Made by a program: the position numbers and the translations under genes. The notes beneath the pieces were generated by a model. It had not been told where the DNA came from. It saw only the letters and a list, made by a program, of their open reading frames with translations, and did not search any database. From Sympetrum striolatum (taxonomy: Eukaryota; Arthropoda; Insecta; Odonata; Libellulidae): 64,000 nt of DNA. The stretch is from assembly GCA_947579665.1 (NCBI GenBank), contig OX388349.1, positions 75,520,841-75,584,840 of the forward strand, read 5' to 3'. Below are positions 38,616 through 53,000 of the stretch, piece by piece (the first letter of the stretch is position 1; the number at the start of each line of letters is the position of its first letter).

Positions 38616-41280
38616 TTGTTTGCCATTGTTCCATATATATTTATTCATTTGCTCTTATTTCTTAATGTCTCTCCTTCGCTCTTATTTAGTTCATCTCTCG
38701 TCCAACGAACGGGACTGGGACTAAACCATGACGAAGAGACTGATGACGACCTTGGGGAGAGAGTACAACCAGGAAAGAATAAGTACAAAATGCATAGTAT
38801 ATAAGATTTTACATAGTTTAATTTGCTGTAAATAGTCCTTTTGTTTGCCATTGTTCCATATATTAATTCATTTGCTCTTATTTCTTAATGTCTCTCCTTC
38901 GCTCTTATTTAGTTCATATCTCGTCCAACGAACGGGACTGGGACTAAACCATGACGAAGAGACTGATGACGACCTTGGGAAGAGAGTACAACTAGGAAAG
39001 AATAAGTACAAAATGCATAGTAATTAAGATTTTACGTAGTTTAGTTTGTTTAAATTGTCCTTTTGTGTTCTATTGTTCCATATATTAATTCATTTGCTCT
39101 TATTTCTTACTGTCTCGCCTTCGCTTTTATTTAATTCACCTTTCGTCGAACGAACGGGACTGGGACCAAACCATGACGAAGAGACTGATGACGACCTTGG
39201 GGAGAGAGTACAATCAGGAAAGATTAAGTAGAAAATGCATAGTATTTAAGATTTTTCATAGCTTTATTTGCTGTAAATAGTCCTTTTGTTTGCCATTGTT
39301 CCAAATATTAATTAATTTGCTCTTATTTCTTACAGTCTCTCCTTCTCTCTTATTAAGTTCAACCTCTCGTCGAAAGAACGGGACTGGGACTAAATCATGA
39401 CGAAGAGACTGATGACGACCTTGGGGAGAGAGTACAACCAGGAAAGAATAAGTACAAAATGCATAGTAATTAAGATTTTACATAGTTTAATTTGCTGTTA
39501 ATAGTCCTTTTGTTTGCCATTGATCCAAATATTAATTAATTTGCTCTTATTTCTTACAGTCTCTCCTTCGCTCTTATTTAGTTCACCTCTCGTCGAAAGA
39601 ACGGGACTGGGACTAAATCACGATGAAGAGACTGATGACGACCTTGGGGAGAGAGTACAACCAGGAAAGAATAAGTACAAAATGCATTGTAATTAAGATT
39701 TTACATAGTTTAATTTGCTGTAAATAGTCTTTTTGTTTGCCATTGTTCCATATATATTTATTCATTTGCTCTTATTTCTTAATGTCTCTCCTTCGCTCTT
39801 ATTTAGTTCATCTCTCGTCCAACGAACGGGACTGGGACTAAACCATGACGAAGATACTGATGACGACCTTGGGGAGAGAGTACAACCAGGAAAGAATAAG
39901 TACAAAATGCATAGTAATTAAGATTTTGCATAGTTTAATTTTCTGTAAATAGTCCTTTTGTTTGCCATTGTTCCAAATATTAATTAATTTGCTCTTATTT
40001 CTTACAGTCTCTCCTTCGCTCTTATTTAGTTCACCTCTCGTCGAAAGAACGGGACTTGGACTAAACCATGACGAAGAGACTGATGACGACCTTAGGGAGA
40101 GAGTACAACCAGGAAAGAATAAGTACAAAATGCATAGTAATTAAGATTTTACATAGTTTAATTTGCTGTAAATAGTCCTTTTGTTTGCCATAGTTCCAAA
40201 TATTAATTAATTTGCTCTTATTTCTTACAGTCTCTCCTTCGCTCTTATTTAGTTCACCTCTCGTCGAACTAACGGGACTGGGACTAAACCAAGACGAAGA
40301 GACTGATGACGGACTTGGAATGAGAGTACAACCAGGAAAGAATAAGTACAAAATGCATAGTAATTAAGATTTCACATAGATTAATTTGCTGTAAATAGTC
40401 CTTTTGTTTGCCATTGTTCCAAATATTAATTCATTTGCTCCTATTTCTTACAGTCTCTCTTTCGCTCTTATTTAGTTCACCTCTCGTCAAACGAACGGGA
40501 CTGGGACCAAACCATGACAAAGAGACTGATGACGAACTTGGGGAGAGAGTACAACCAGGAATGAATAAGTACAAAATGCATAGTAATTAAGATTTTACAT
40601 AGATTAATTTGCTGTAAATAGTCCTTTTGTTTGCCATTGTTCCAAATATTAATTAATTTGCTCTTTTTTCTTACAGTCTCTCCTTCGCTCTTATTTAGTT
40701 CACCTCACGTCGAACAAACGGGACTGGGACCAAACCATGACGAAGAGACTGATGACGACCTTGGGGAGAGAGTACAACCAGGAAAGAATAAGTACAAAAT
40801 GCATAGTAATTAAGATTTTACATAGTATAATTTGCTGTAAATAGTCCTTTTGTAAGCCTTTGTTCCAAATATTAATTAATTTGCTCTTATTTCTTACAGT
40901 CTCTCCTTCGCTCTTATTTAGTTCAGCTCTCGTCGAACGAACGGGACTGGGACTAAACCATGACGACCTTGGGGAGAGAGTACAACCAGGAAAGAATAAG
41001 TACAAAATGCATAGTAATTAAGATTTTACATAGTTTAATTTGCTGTTAATAGTCCTTTTGTTTCCCATTGATCCAAATATTAATTAATTTGCTCTTATTT
41101 CTTACAGTCTCTCCTTCGCTCTTATTTAGTTCACCTCTCGTCGAAAGAACGGGACTGGGACTAAATCATGACGAAGAGACTGATGACGACCTTGGGAAGA
41201 GAGTACAACCAGGAAAGAATAAGTACAAAATGCATTGTAATTAAGATTTTACATAGTTTAATTTGCTGTAAATAGTCTTT
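38616..41280 (+). repeat. Short HOR copy, 12 units (2665 bp)
   Basis: It opens with the ATATATATTTATTC/AATG unit and the same next four units as the other HOR copies. A second ATATATATTTATTC unit follows at 39733, then a jump to the HOR tail: the AGGGAGAG unit, the CCATAGTTCC unit, a VKRT unit, an HVEQ unit and a unit with a 15-bp deletion. Units 40061-41280 match 52539-53758 at an offset of 12478 bp. It looks like a full HOR from which the central units were deleted. Confidence 0.85.
40900..41013 (+). other. Exon-like module with in-frame 15-bp deletion
   Basis: This exon-like copy is 114 bp instead of 129. One copy of GACGAAGAGACTGAT is missing, which joins CCATGAC directly to GACCTTGGGG. 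The flanking GAC repeats (GACGAAGAG...GATGACGAC) explain the loss by slippage between short direct repeats. The frame is kept, removing five residues from the acidic run. The same allele sits at 53378-53491 and 58940-59053, so it arose once and was copied with the HOR. Confidence 0.7.
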
Positions 41281-42000
41281 TTGTTTGCCATTGTTCCATA
41301 TATATTTATTCATTTGCTCTTATTTCTTAATGTCTCTCCTTCGCTCTTATTTAGTTCATCTCTCGTCCAACGAACGGGACTGGGACTAAACCATGACGAA
41401 GAGACTGATGACGACCTTGGGGAGAGAGTACAACCAGGAAAGAATAAGTACAAAATGCATAGTATATAAGATTTTACATAGTTTAATTTGCTGTAAATAG
41501 TCCTTTTGTTTGCCATTGTTCCATATATTAATTCATTTGCTCTTATTTCTTAATGTCTCTCCTTCGCTCTTATTTAGTTCATATCTCGTCCAACGAACGG
41601 GACTGGGACTAAACCATGACGAAGAGACTGATGACGACCTTGGGAAGAGAGTACAACCAGGAAAGAATAAGTACAAAATGCATAGTAATTAAGATTTTAC
41701 ATAGTTTAGTTTGTTTAAATTGTCCTTTTGTGTTCTATTGTTCCATATATTAATTCATTTGCTCTTATTTCTTACTGTCTCGCCTTCGCTTTTATTTAAT
41801 TCACCTCTCGTCGAACGAACGGGACTGGGACCAAACCATGACGAAGAGACTGATGACGACCTTGGGGAGAGAGTACAACCAGGAAAGATTAAGTAGAAAA
41901 TGCATAGTATTTAAGATTTTTCATAGCTTTATTTGCTGTAAATAGTCCTTTTGTTTGCCATTGTTCCAAATATTAATTAATTTGCTCTTATTTCTTACAG

Positions 42001-42130
42001 TCCCTCCTTCTCTCTTATTAAGTTCAACCTCTCGTCGAAAGAACGGGACTGGGACTAAATCATGACGAAGAGACTGATGACGACCTTGGAGAGAGAGTAC
42101 AACCAGGAAAGAATAAGTACAAAATGCATA
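42001..42130 (+). other. Frameshifted exon-like module (one-base insertion)
   Basis: The acceptor is followed by TCCCTCCTTCTCTC and TTATTAAGTTCAACCTC, one base longer than the usual TTATTTAGTTCACCTC, so the module is 130 bp and the 43-codon frame is lost. Related copies lie near 4340, 15050, 21960, 31545, 39355, 47820, 54495 and 60065. The lesion is therefore an old subfamily mark that has been amplified together with intact copies. Confidence 0.7.
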
Positions 42131-44455
42131 GTAATTAAGATTTTACATAGTTTAATTTGCTGTTAATAGTCCTTTTGTTGACCATTGATCCAAATATTAA
42201 TTAATTTGCTCTTATTTCTTACAGTCTCCCCTTCGCTCTTATTTAGTTCACCTCTCGTCGAAAGAACGGGACTGGGACTAAATCATGATGAAGAGACTGA
42301 TGACGACCTTGGGGAGAGAGTACAACCAGGAAAGAATAAGTACAAAATGCATTGTAATTAAGATTTTACATAGTTTAATTTGCTGTAAATAGTCTTTTTG
42401 TTTGCCATTGTTCCATATATATTTATTCATTTGCTCTTATTTCTTAATGTCTCTCCTTCGCTCTTATTTAGTTCATCTCTCGTCCAACGAACGGGACTGG
42501 GACTAAACCATGTCGAAGAGACTGATGACGACCTTGGGGAGAGAGTACAACCAGGAAAGAATAAGTACAAAATGCATAGTAATTAAGATTTTGCATAGTT
42601 TAATTTGCTGTAAATAGTCCTTTTGTTCGCCATTGTTCCAAATATTAATTAATTTGCTCTTATTTCTTAATGTCTCTCCTTCGCTCTTATTTAGTTCATC
42701 TCTCGTCCAACGAACGGGACTGGGACTAAACCATGACGTAGAGACTGATGACGACCTTGGGAAGAGAGTACAACCAGGAAAGAATAAGTACAAAATGCAT
42801 AGTAATTAAGATTTTACATAGTTTAGTTTGTTTAAATTGTCCTTTTGTGTTCCATTGTTCCATATATTAATTCATTTGCTCTTATTTCTTACAGTCTCTC
42901 CTTCGCTCTTATTTAGTTCACCTCTCGTCAAACGAACGGGACTGGGACCAAACCATGACCAAGAGACTGATGACGAACTTGGGGAGAGAGTACAACCAGG
43001 CTTGAATAAGTACAAAATGCATAGTAATTAAGATTTTACATAGATTAATTTGCTGTAAATAGTCCATTTGTTTGCCATTTTTCCAAATATTAATTCATTT
43101 GCTCTTATTTCTTACAGTCTCTCCTTCGCTCTTATTTAGTTCACCTCTCGTCAAACGAACGGGACTGGGACCAAACCATGACCAAGAGACTGATGACAAA
43201 CTTGGGGAGAGAGTACAACCAGGAATGAATAAGTACAAAATGCATAGTAATTAAGATTTTACATAGATTAATTTGCTGTAAATAGTCCTTTTGTTTGCCA
43301 TTTTTCCAAATATTAATTAATTTGCTCTTATTTCTTACAGTCTCTCCTTCGCTCTTATTTAGTTCACCTCACGTCGAACAAACCGGACTGGGACCAATCC
43401 ATGACGAAGAGACTGATGACGACATTGGGGAGAGAGTACAACCAGGAAAGAATAAGTACAAAATGCATAGTAATTAAGATTTTACATAGTTTAATTTTCT
43501 GTAAATAGTCCTTTTGTTTGCCATTGTTCCAAATATTAATTAATTTTCTCTTATTTCTTACAGTCTCTCCTTCGCTCTTATTTAGTTCACCTCTCGTCGA
43601 AAGAAAGGAACTGGGACTAAATCATGACGAAGAGACTGATGACGACCTTGGGGAGAGAGAACAACCAGGAAAGAATAAGTACGAAATGCATAGTAATTAA
43701 GATTTTGCATAGTTTAATTTGCTGTAAATAGTCCTTTTGTTCGCCATTGTTCCAAATATTAATTAATTTGCTCTTATTTCTTACAGTCTCTCCTTCCCTC
43801 TTATTTAGTTCACCTCTTGTCGAAAGAACGGGACTTGGACTAAACCATGATGAAGAGACTGATGACGACCTTAGGGAGAGAGTACAACCAGGAAAGAATA
43901 AGTACAAAATGCATAGTAATTAAGATTTTACATAGTTTAATTTGCTGTAAATAGTCCTTTTGTTTGCCATTGTTCCAAATATTAATTAATTTGCTCTTAT
44001 TTCTTACAGTCTCTCCTTCGCTCTTATTTAGTTCACCTCTCGTCAAACTAACGGGACTGGGACTAAACCAAGACGAAGAGACTGATGACGACCTTGGAAT
44101 GAGAGTACAACCAGGAAAGAATAAGTACAAAATGCATAGTAATTAAGATTTTACATGGATTAATTTGCTGTAAATAGTCCTTTTGTTTGCCATTGCTCCA
44201 AATATTAATTCATTTGCTATTATTTCTTACAGTCTCTCCTTCGCTCTTATTTAGTTCACCTCTCGTCAAACGAACGGGACTGGGACCAAACCATGACAAA
44301 GAGACTGATGACGAACTTGGGGAGAGAGTACAACCAGGAATGAATAAGTACAAAATGCATAGCAATTAAGATTTTACATAGATTAATTTGCTGTAAATAG
44401 TCCTTTTGTTTGCCATTGTTCCAAATATTAATTAATTTGCTCTTATTTCTTACAG

Positions 44456-44584
44456 TCTCTCCTTCGCTCTTATTTAGTTCACCTCACGTCGAACAAATGT
44501 GACTGGGACCAAACCATGACGAAGAGACTGATGACGACCTTGGGGAGAGAGTACAACCAGGAAAGAATAAGTACAAAATGCATA
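44456..44584 (+). other. Exon-like module with premature TGA
   Basis: The variable patch reads GAACAAATGTGACTGGG, which places TGA in frame at 44500-44502 (module codon 15). The same stop is present at the equivalent place in the other right-hand HOR copies (near 50301, 55862 and 62540). Different stops at almost the same position, from AACATGACTGG or GCATGACTGG, occur near 1927, 6828, 13286, 25770, 28446, 34250 and 36925. Confidence 0.7.
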
Positions 44585-46805
44585 GTAATTAAGATTTTAC
44601 ATAGTTTAATTTGCTGTAAATAGTCCTTTTGTTTGCCATTGTTCCAAATAGTAATTAATTTGCTCTTATATCTTACAGTCTCTCCTTCGCTCTTATTCAG
44701 TTCACCTCTCGTCGAAAGAACGGGACTTGGACTAAACCATGACGAAGAGACTGATGACGACCTTGGGGAGAGAGTACAACCAGGAAAAAATAAGTACAAA
44801 ATGCATAGTAATTAAGATTTTACATAGTTTAATTTGCTGTAAATAGTCCTTTTGTTTGCCATTGTTCCAAATATTAATTCATTTGCTCTTATTTCTTACA
44901 GTCTCTCCTTCGCTCTTATTTAGTTCACGTCTCGTCGAACGAACGGGACTGGGACCAAACCATGACGAAGAGACTGATGACGACCTTGGGGAGAGAGTAC
45001 AACCAGGAATGAATAAGTACAAAATGCATAGTAATTAAGATTTAACATAGATTAATTAGCTGTAAATAGTCCTTTTGTTTGCCATTGTTCCAAATATTAA
45101 TTAATTTGCTCTTATTTCTTACAGTCTCTCCTTCGCTCTTATTTAGTTCACCTCTCGTCGAACAAACGGGACTGGGACCAAACCATGACGAAGAGACTGA
45201 TGACGACCTTGGGGAGAGAGTACAACCAGGAAAGAATAAGCACAAAATGCATAGTAATTAAGATTTTCCATTGTTTAATCTGCTGTAAATAGTCCTTTTG
45301 TTTGCCATTGTTCCAAATATTAATTAATTTGCTCTTATTTCATACAGTCTCTCCTTCGCTCCTATTTAGTTCACCTCTCGTCGAAAGAACGGGACTGGGA
45401 CTAAATCATGACGAAGAGACTGATGACGACCTTGGGGAGAGAGTACAACCAGGAAAGTATAAGTACAAAATGTATAGTAATTAAGATTTAACATAGTTTA
45501 ATTTGCTGTAAATAGTCCTTTTGTTAGCCATTGTTCCAAATATTAATTAATTTGCTCTTATTTCTTACAGTCTCTCCTTCGCTCTTATTTTGTTCACCTC
45601 TCGTCGAACGAACGGGACTGGGACCAAACCATGACGAAGAGACTGATGACGACCTTGGGGAGAGAGTACAACCAGGAAGGAATAAGTACAAAATGCATAG
45701 TAATTAAGATTTTACATAGTTTAATTTGCTGTAAATAGTCCTTTTGTTTGCCATTGTTCCAAATATTAATTAATTTGCTCTTATTTCTTACAGTCTCTCC
45801 TTCGCTCTTATTTAGTTCACCACTCGTCGAACGAACGGGACTGGGACCAAACCATGACCAAGAGACTGATGACGACCTTGGGTAGAGAGTACAACCAGGA
45901 AAGAATAGGTACAAAATGCATAGTAATTAAGATTTTACATAGTTCAATTTGCTGTAAATAGTCCTATTGTTTGCCATTGTTCCAAATATTAATTAATTTG
46001 CTCTTATTTCCTACAGTCTCTCCTTCGCTCTTATTTAGTTCACCTCTCGTCGAACTATCGGGACTGGGACTAAACCAAGACGAAGAGACTGATGACGACC
46101 TTGGAAAGAGAGTACAACCAGGAAAGAATAAGTACAAAATGCATAGTAATTAAGATTTTACATAGTTTAATTTGCTGTAAATAGTCCTTTTGTTTGCCAT
46201 TGTTCCAAATATTAATTAATTTGCTCTTATTTCTTACAGTCTCTCCTTCGCTCTTATTTAGTTCACCTCTCGTCGAACGAACGGGACTGGGACCAAACCA
46301 TGACCAAGAGACTGATGACGACCTTGGGTAGAGAGTACAACCAGGAAAGAATAAGTACAAAATGCATAGTAATTAAGATTTTACATAGTTCAATTTGCTG
46401 TAAATAGTCCTATTGTTTGCCATTGTTCCAAATATTAATTAATTTGCTCTTATTTCTTACAGTCTCTCCTTCGCTCTTATTTAGTTCACCTCTCGTCGAA
46501 CTAACGGGACTGGGACTAAACCAAGACGAAGAGACTGATGACGACCTTGGAAAGAGAGTACAACCAGGAAAGAATAAGTACAAAATGCATAGTAATTAAG
46601 ATTTTACGTAGATTAATTTGCTGTAAATAGTCCTTTTGTAAGCCTTTGTTCCAAATATTAATTAATTTGCTCTTATTTCTTACAGTCTCTCCTTCGCTCT
46701 TATTTAGTTCACCTCTCGTCGAAAGAACGGGACTTGGACTAAACCATGACGAAGAGACTGATGACGACCTTAGGGAGAGAGTACAACCAGGAAAGAATAA
46801 GTACA

Positions 46806-47081
46806 AAATGCATAGTAATTAAGATTTTACATAGTTTAATTTGCTGTAAATAGTCCTTTTGTTTGCCATAGTTCCAAATATTAATTAATTTGCTCTTATT
46901 TCTTACAGTCTCTCCTTCGCTCTTATTTAGTTCACCTCTCGTCGAAAGAACGGGACTGGGACTAAATCATGACGAAGAGACTGATGACGACCTTGGGAAG
47001 AGAGTACAACCAGGAAAGAATAAGTACAAAATGCATTGTAATTAAGATTTTACATAGTTTAATTTGCTGTAAATAGTCTTT
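46806..47081 (+). repeat. Chimeric unit at a four-unit deletion joint
   Basis: The left part carries TTTGCCATAGTTCC, as in the unit near 52663. The right part carries GTCGAAAGAACGGG, AAATCATGACG and GGGAAGAGAG, as in the unit near 53540. Those two units are four apart in the next HOR copy. The switch falls in the identical stretch between about 46870 and 46940, which spans the spacer end and the start of the exon-like part. This is the expected product of unequal exchange or conversion between paralogous units. Confidence 0.75.
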
Positions 47082-50000
47082 TTGTTTGCCATTGTTCCAT
47101 ATATATTTATTCATTTGCTCTTATTTCTTAATGTCTCTCCTTCGCTCTTATTTAGTTCATCTCTCGTCCAACGAACGGGACTGGGACTAAACCATGACGA
47201 AGAGACTGATGACGACCTTGGGGAGAGAGTACAACCAGGAAAGAATAAGTACAAAATGCATAGTATATAAGATTTTACATAGTTTAATTTGCTGTAAATA
47301 GTCCTTTTGTTTGCCATTGTTCCATATATTAATTCATTTGCTCTTATTTCTTAATGTCTCTCCTTCGCTCTTATTTAGTTCATATCTCGTCCAACGAACG
47401 GGACTGGGACTAAACCATGACGAAGAGACTGATGACGACCTTGGGAAGAGAGTACAACCAGGAAAGAATAAGTACAAAATGCATAGTAATTAAGATTTTA
47501 CATAGTTTAGTTTGTTTAAATTGTCCTTTTGTGTTCTATTGTTCCATATATTAATTCATTTGCTCTTATTTCTTACTGTCTCGCCTTCGCTTTTATTTAA
47601 TTCACCTCTCGTCGAACGAACGGGACTGGGACCAAACCATGACGAAGAGACTGATGACGACCTTGGGGAGAGAGTACAACCAGGAAAGATTAAGTAGAAA
47701 ATGCATAGTATTTAAGATTTTTCATAGCTTTATTTGCTGTAAATAGTCCTTTTGTTTGCCATTGTTCCAAATATTAATTAATTTGCTCTTATTTCTTACA
47801 GTCCCTCCTTCTCTCTTATTAAGTTCAACCTCTCGTCGAAAGAACGGGACTGGGACTAAATCATGACGAAGAGACTGATGACGACCTTGGAGAGAGAGTA
47901 CAACCAGGAAAGAATAAGTACAAAATGCATAGTAATTAAGATTTTACATAGTTTAATTTGCTGTTAATAGTCCTTTTGTTGACCATTGATCCAAATATTA
48001 ATTAATTTGCTCTTATTTCTTACAGTCTCCCCTTCGCTCTTATTTAGTTCACCTCTCGTCGAAAGAACGGGACTGGGACTAAATCATGATGAAGAGACTG
48101 ATGACGACCTTGGGGAGAGAGTACAACCAGGAAAGAATAAGTACAAAATGCATTGTAATTAAGATTTTACATAGTTTAATTTGCTGTAAATAGTCTTTTT
48201 GTTTGCCATTGTTCCATATATATTTATTCATTTGCTCTTATTTCTTAATGTCTCTCCTTCGCTCTTATTTAGTTCATCTCTCGTCCAACGAACGGGACTG
48301 GGACTAAACCATGTCGAAGAGACTGATGACGACCTTGGGGAGAGAGTACAACCAGGAAAGAATAAGTACAAAATGCATAGTAATTAAGATTTTGCATAGT
48401 TTAATTTGCTGTAAATAGTCCTTTTGTTCGCCATTGTTCCAAATATTAATTAATTTGCTCTTATTTCTTAATGTCTCTCCTTCGCTCTTATTTAGTTCAT
48501 CTCTCGTCCAACGAACGGGACTGGGACTAAACCATGACGTAGAGACTGATGACGACCTTGGGAAGAGAGTACAACCAGGAAAGAATAAGTACAAAATGCA
48601 TAGTAATTAAGATTTTACATAGTTTAGTTTGTTTAAATTGTCCTTTTGTGTTCCATTGTTCCATATATTAATTCATTTGCTCTTATTTCTTACAGTCTCT
48701 CCTTCGCTCTTATTTAGTTCACCTCTCGTCAAACGAACGGGACTGGGACCAAACCATGACCAAGAGACTGATGACGAACTTGGGGAGAGAGTACAACCAG
48801 GCTTGAATAAGTACAAAATGCATAGTAATTAAGATTTTACATAGATTAATTTGCTGTAAATAGTCCATTTGTTTGCCATTTTTCCAAATATTAATTCATT
48901 TGCTCTTATTTCTTACAGTCTCTCCTTCGCTCTTATTTAGTTCACCTCTCGTCAAACGAACGGGACTGGGACCAAACCATGACCAAGAGACTGATGACAA
49001 ACTTGGGGAGAGAGTACAACCAGGAATGAATAAGTACAAAATGCATAGTAATTAAGATTTTACATAGATTAATTTGCTGTAAATAGTCCTTTTGTTTGCC
49101 ATTTTTCCAAATATTAATTAATTTGCTCTTATTTCTTACAGTCTCTCCTTCGCTCTTATTTAGTTCACCTCACGTCGAACAAACCGGACTGGGACCAATC
49201 CATGACGAAGAGACTGATGACGACATTGGGGAGAGAGTACAACCAGGAAAGAATAAGTACAAAATGCATAGTAATTAAGATTTTACATAGTTTAATTTTC
49301 TGTAAATAGTCCTTTTGTTTGCCATTGTTCCAAATATTAATTAATTTTCTCTTATTTCTTACAGTCTCTCCTTCGCTCTTATTTAGTTCACCTCTCGTCG
49401 AAAGAAAGGAACTGGGACTAAATCATGACGAAGAGACTGATGACGACCTTGGGGAGAGAGAACAACCAGGAAAGAATAAGTACGAAATGCATAGTAATTA
49501 AGATTTTGCATAGTTTAATTTGCTGTAAATAGTCCTTTTGTTCGCCATTGTTCCAAATATTAATTAATTTGCTCTTATTTCTTACAGTCTCTCCTTCCCT
49601 CTTATTTAGTTCACCTCTTGTCGAAAGAACGGGACTTGGACTAAACCATGATGAAGAGACTGATGACGACCTTAGGGAGAGAGTACAACCAGGAAAGAAT
49701 AAGTACAAAATGCATAGTAATTAAGATTTTACATAGTTTAATTTGCTGTAAATAGTCCTTTTGTTTGCCATTGTTCCAAATATTAATTAATTTGCTCTTA
49801 TTTCTTACAGTCTCTCCTTCGCTCTTATTTAGTTCACCTCTCGTCAAACTAACGGGACTGGGACTAAACCAAGACGAAGAGACTGATGACGACCTTGGAA
49901 TGAGAGTACAACCAGGAAAGAATAAGTACAAAATGCATAGTAATTAAGATTTTACATGGATTAATTTGCTGTAAATAGTCCTTTTGTTTGCCATTGCTCC

Positions 50001-53000
50001 AAATATTAATTCATTTGCTATTATTTCTTACAGTCTCTCCTTCGCTCTTATTTAGTTCACCTCTCGTCAAACGAACGGGACTGGGACCAAACCATGACAA
50101 AGAGACTGATGACGAACTTGGGGAGAGAGTACAACCAGGAATGAATAAGTACAAAATGCATAGCAATTAAGATTTTACATAGATTAATTTGCTGTAAATA
50201 GTCCTTTTGTTTGCCATTGTTCCAAATATTAATTAATTTGCTCTTATTTCTTACAGTCTCTCCTTCGCTCTTATTTAGTTCACCTCACGTCGAACAAATG
50301 TGACTGGGACCAAACCATGACGAAGAGACTGATGACGACCTTGGGGAGAGAGTACAACCAGGAAAGAATAAGTACAAAATGCATAGTAATTAAGATTTTA
50401 CATAGTTTAATTTGCTGTAAATAGTCCTTTTGTTTGCCATTGTTCCAAATAGTAATTAATTTGCTCTTATATCTTACAGTCTCTCCTTCGCTCTTATTCA
50501 GTTCACCTCTCGTCGAAAGAACGGGACTTGGACTAAACCATGACGAAGAGACTGATGACGACCTTGGGGAGAGAGTACAACCAGGAAAAAATAAGTACAA
50601 AATGCATAGTAATTAAGATTTACATAGTTTAATTTGCTGTAAATAGTCCTTTTGTTTGCCATTGTTCCAAATATTAATTCATTTGCTCTTATTTCTTACA
50701 GTCTCTCCTTCGCTCTTATTTAGTTCACGTCTCGTCGAACGAACGGGACTGGGACCAAACCATGACGAAGAGACTGATGACGACCTTGGGGAGAGAGTAC
50801 AACCAGGAATGAATAAGTACAAAATGCATAGTAATTAAGATTTAACATAGATTAATTAGCTGTAAATAGTCCTTTTGTTTGCCATTGTTCCAAATATTAA
50901 TTAATTTGCTCTTATTTCTTACAGTCTCTCCTTCGCTCTTATTTAGTTCACCTCTCGTCGAACAAACGGGACTGGGACCAAACCATGACGAAGAGACTGA
51001 TGACGACCTTGGGGAGAGAGTACAACCAGGAAAGAATAAGCACAAAATGCATAGTAATTAAGATTTTCCATTGTTTAATCTGCTGTAAATAGTCCTTTTG
51101 TTTGCCATTGTTCCAAATATTAATTAATTTGCTCTTATTTCATACAGTCTCTCCTTCGCTCCTATTTAGTTCACCTCTCGTCGAAAGAACGGGACTGGGA
51201 CTAAATCATGACGAAGAGACTGATGACGACCTTGGGGAGAGAGTACAACCAGGAAAGTATAAGTACAAAATGTATAGTAATTAAGATTTAACATAGTTTA
51301 ATTTGCTGTAAATAGTCCTTTTGTTAGCCATTGTTCCAAATATTAATTAATTTGCTCTTATTTCTTACAGTCTCTCCTTCGCTCTTATTTTGTTCACCTC
51401 TCGTCGAACGAACGGGACTGGGACCAAACCATGACGAAGAGACTGATGACGACCTTGGGGAGAGAGTACAACCAGGAAGGAATAAGTACAAAATGCATAG
51501 TAATTAAGATTTTACATAGTTTAATTTGCTGTAAATAGTCCTTTTGTTTGCCATTGTTCCAAATATTAATTAATTTGCTCTTATTTCTTACAGTCTCTCC
51601 TTCGCTCTTATTTAGTTCACCACTCGTCGAACGAACGGGACTGGGACCAAACCATGACCAAGAGACTGATGACGACCTTGGGTAGAGAGTACAACCAGGA
51701 AAGAATAGGTACAAAATGCATAGTAATTAAGATTTTACATAGTTCAATTTGCTGTAAATAGTCCTATTGTTTGCCATTGTTCCAAATATTAATTAATTTG
51801 CTCTTATTTCCTACAGTCTCTCCTTCGCTCTTATTTAGTTCACCTCTCGTCGAACTATCGGGACTGGGACTAAACCAAGACGAAGAGACTGATGACGACC
51901 TTGGAAAGAGAGTACAACCAGGAAAGAATAAGTACAAAATGCATAGTAATTAAGATTTTACATAGTTTAATTTGCTGTAAATAGTCCTTTTGTTTGCCAT
52001 TGTTCCAAATATTAATTAATTTGCTCTTATTTCTTACAGTCTCTCCTTCGCTCTTATTTAGTTCACCTCTCGTCGAACGAACGGGACTGGGACCAAACCA
52101 TGACCAAGAGACTGATGACGACCTTGGGTAGAGAGTACAACCAGGAAAGAATAAGTACAAAATGCATAGTAATTAAGATTTTACATAGTTCAATTTGCTG
52201 TAAATAGTCCTATTGTTTGCCATTGTTCCAAATATTAATTAATTTGCTCTTATTTCTTACAGTCTCTCCTTCGTTCTTATTTAGTTCACCTCTCGTCGAA
52301 CTAACGGGACTGGGACTAAACCAAGACGAAGAGACTGATGACGACCTTGGAAAGAGAGTACAACCAGGAAAGAATAAGTACAAAATGCATAGTAATTAAG
52401 ATTTTACGTAGATTAATTTGCTGTAAATAGTCCTTTTGTAAGCCTTTGTTCCAAATATTAATTAATTTGCTCTTATTTCTTACAGTCTCTCCTTCGCTCT
52501 TATTTAGTTCACCTCTCGTCGAAAGAACGGGACTTGGACTAAACCATGACGAAGAGACTGATGACGACCTTAGGGAGAGAGTACAACCAGGAAAGAATAA
52601 GTACAAAATGCATAGTAATTAAGATTTTACATAGTTTAATTTGCTGTAAATAGTCCTTTTGTTTGCCATAGTTCCAAATATTAATTAATTTGCTCTTATT
52701 TCTTACAGTCTCTCCTTCGCTCTTATTTAGTTCACCTCTCGTCGAACTAACGGGACTGGGACTAAACCAAGACGAAGAGACTGATGACGGACTTGGAATG
52801 AGAGTACAACCAGGAAAGAATAAGTACAAAATGCATAGTAATTAAGATTTCACATAGATTAATTTGCTGTAAATAGTCCTTTTGTTTGCCATTGTTCCAA
52901 ATATTAATTCATTTGCTCCTATTTCTTACAGTCTCTCTTTCGCTCTTATTTAGTTCACCTCTCGTCAAACGAACGGGACTGGGACCAAACCATGACAAAG

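Larger units (their letters stand above)
41281..47081 (+). repeat. HOR copy of 26 units (5801 bp)
   Basis: The order is two VQRT units with AATG, an ACTG unit with TTTAAATTGTCC, a frameshift unit, the TTGACC unit, two AATG VQRT units, two VKRT, HVEQ, VERK, VERT, VKLT, VKRT, a HVEQ-like unit with an in-frame TGA at 44500-44502, two VERT, VEQT, three VERT, VELS, VERT, VELT, VERT with CTTAGGGAG, and a chimeric last unit. It aligns to the next copy at an offset of 5801 bp with very few differences. Compared with that copy it lacks four units at its right end. Confidence 0.9.
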
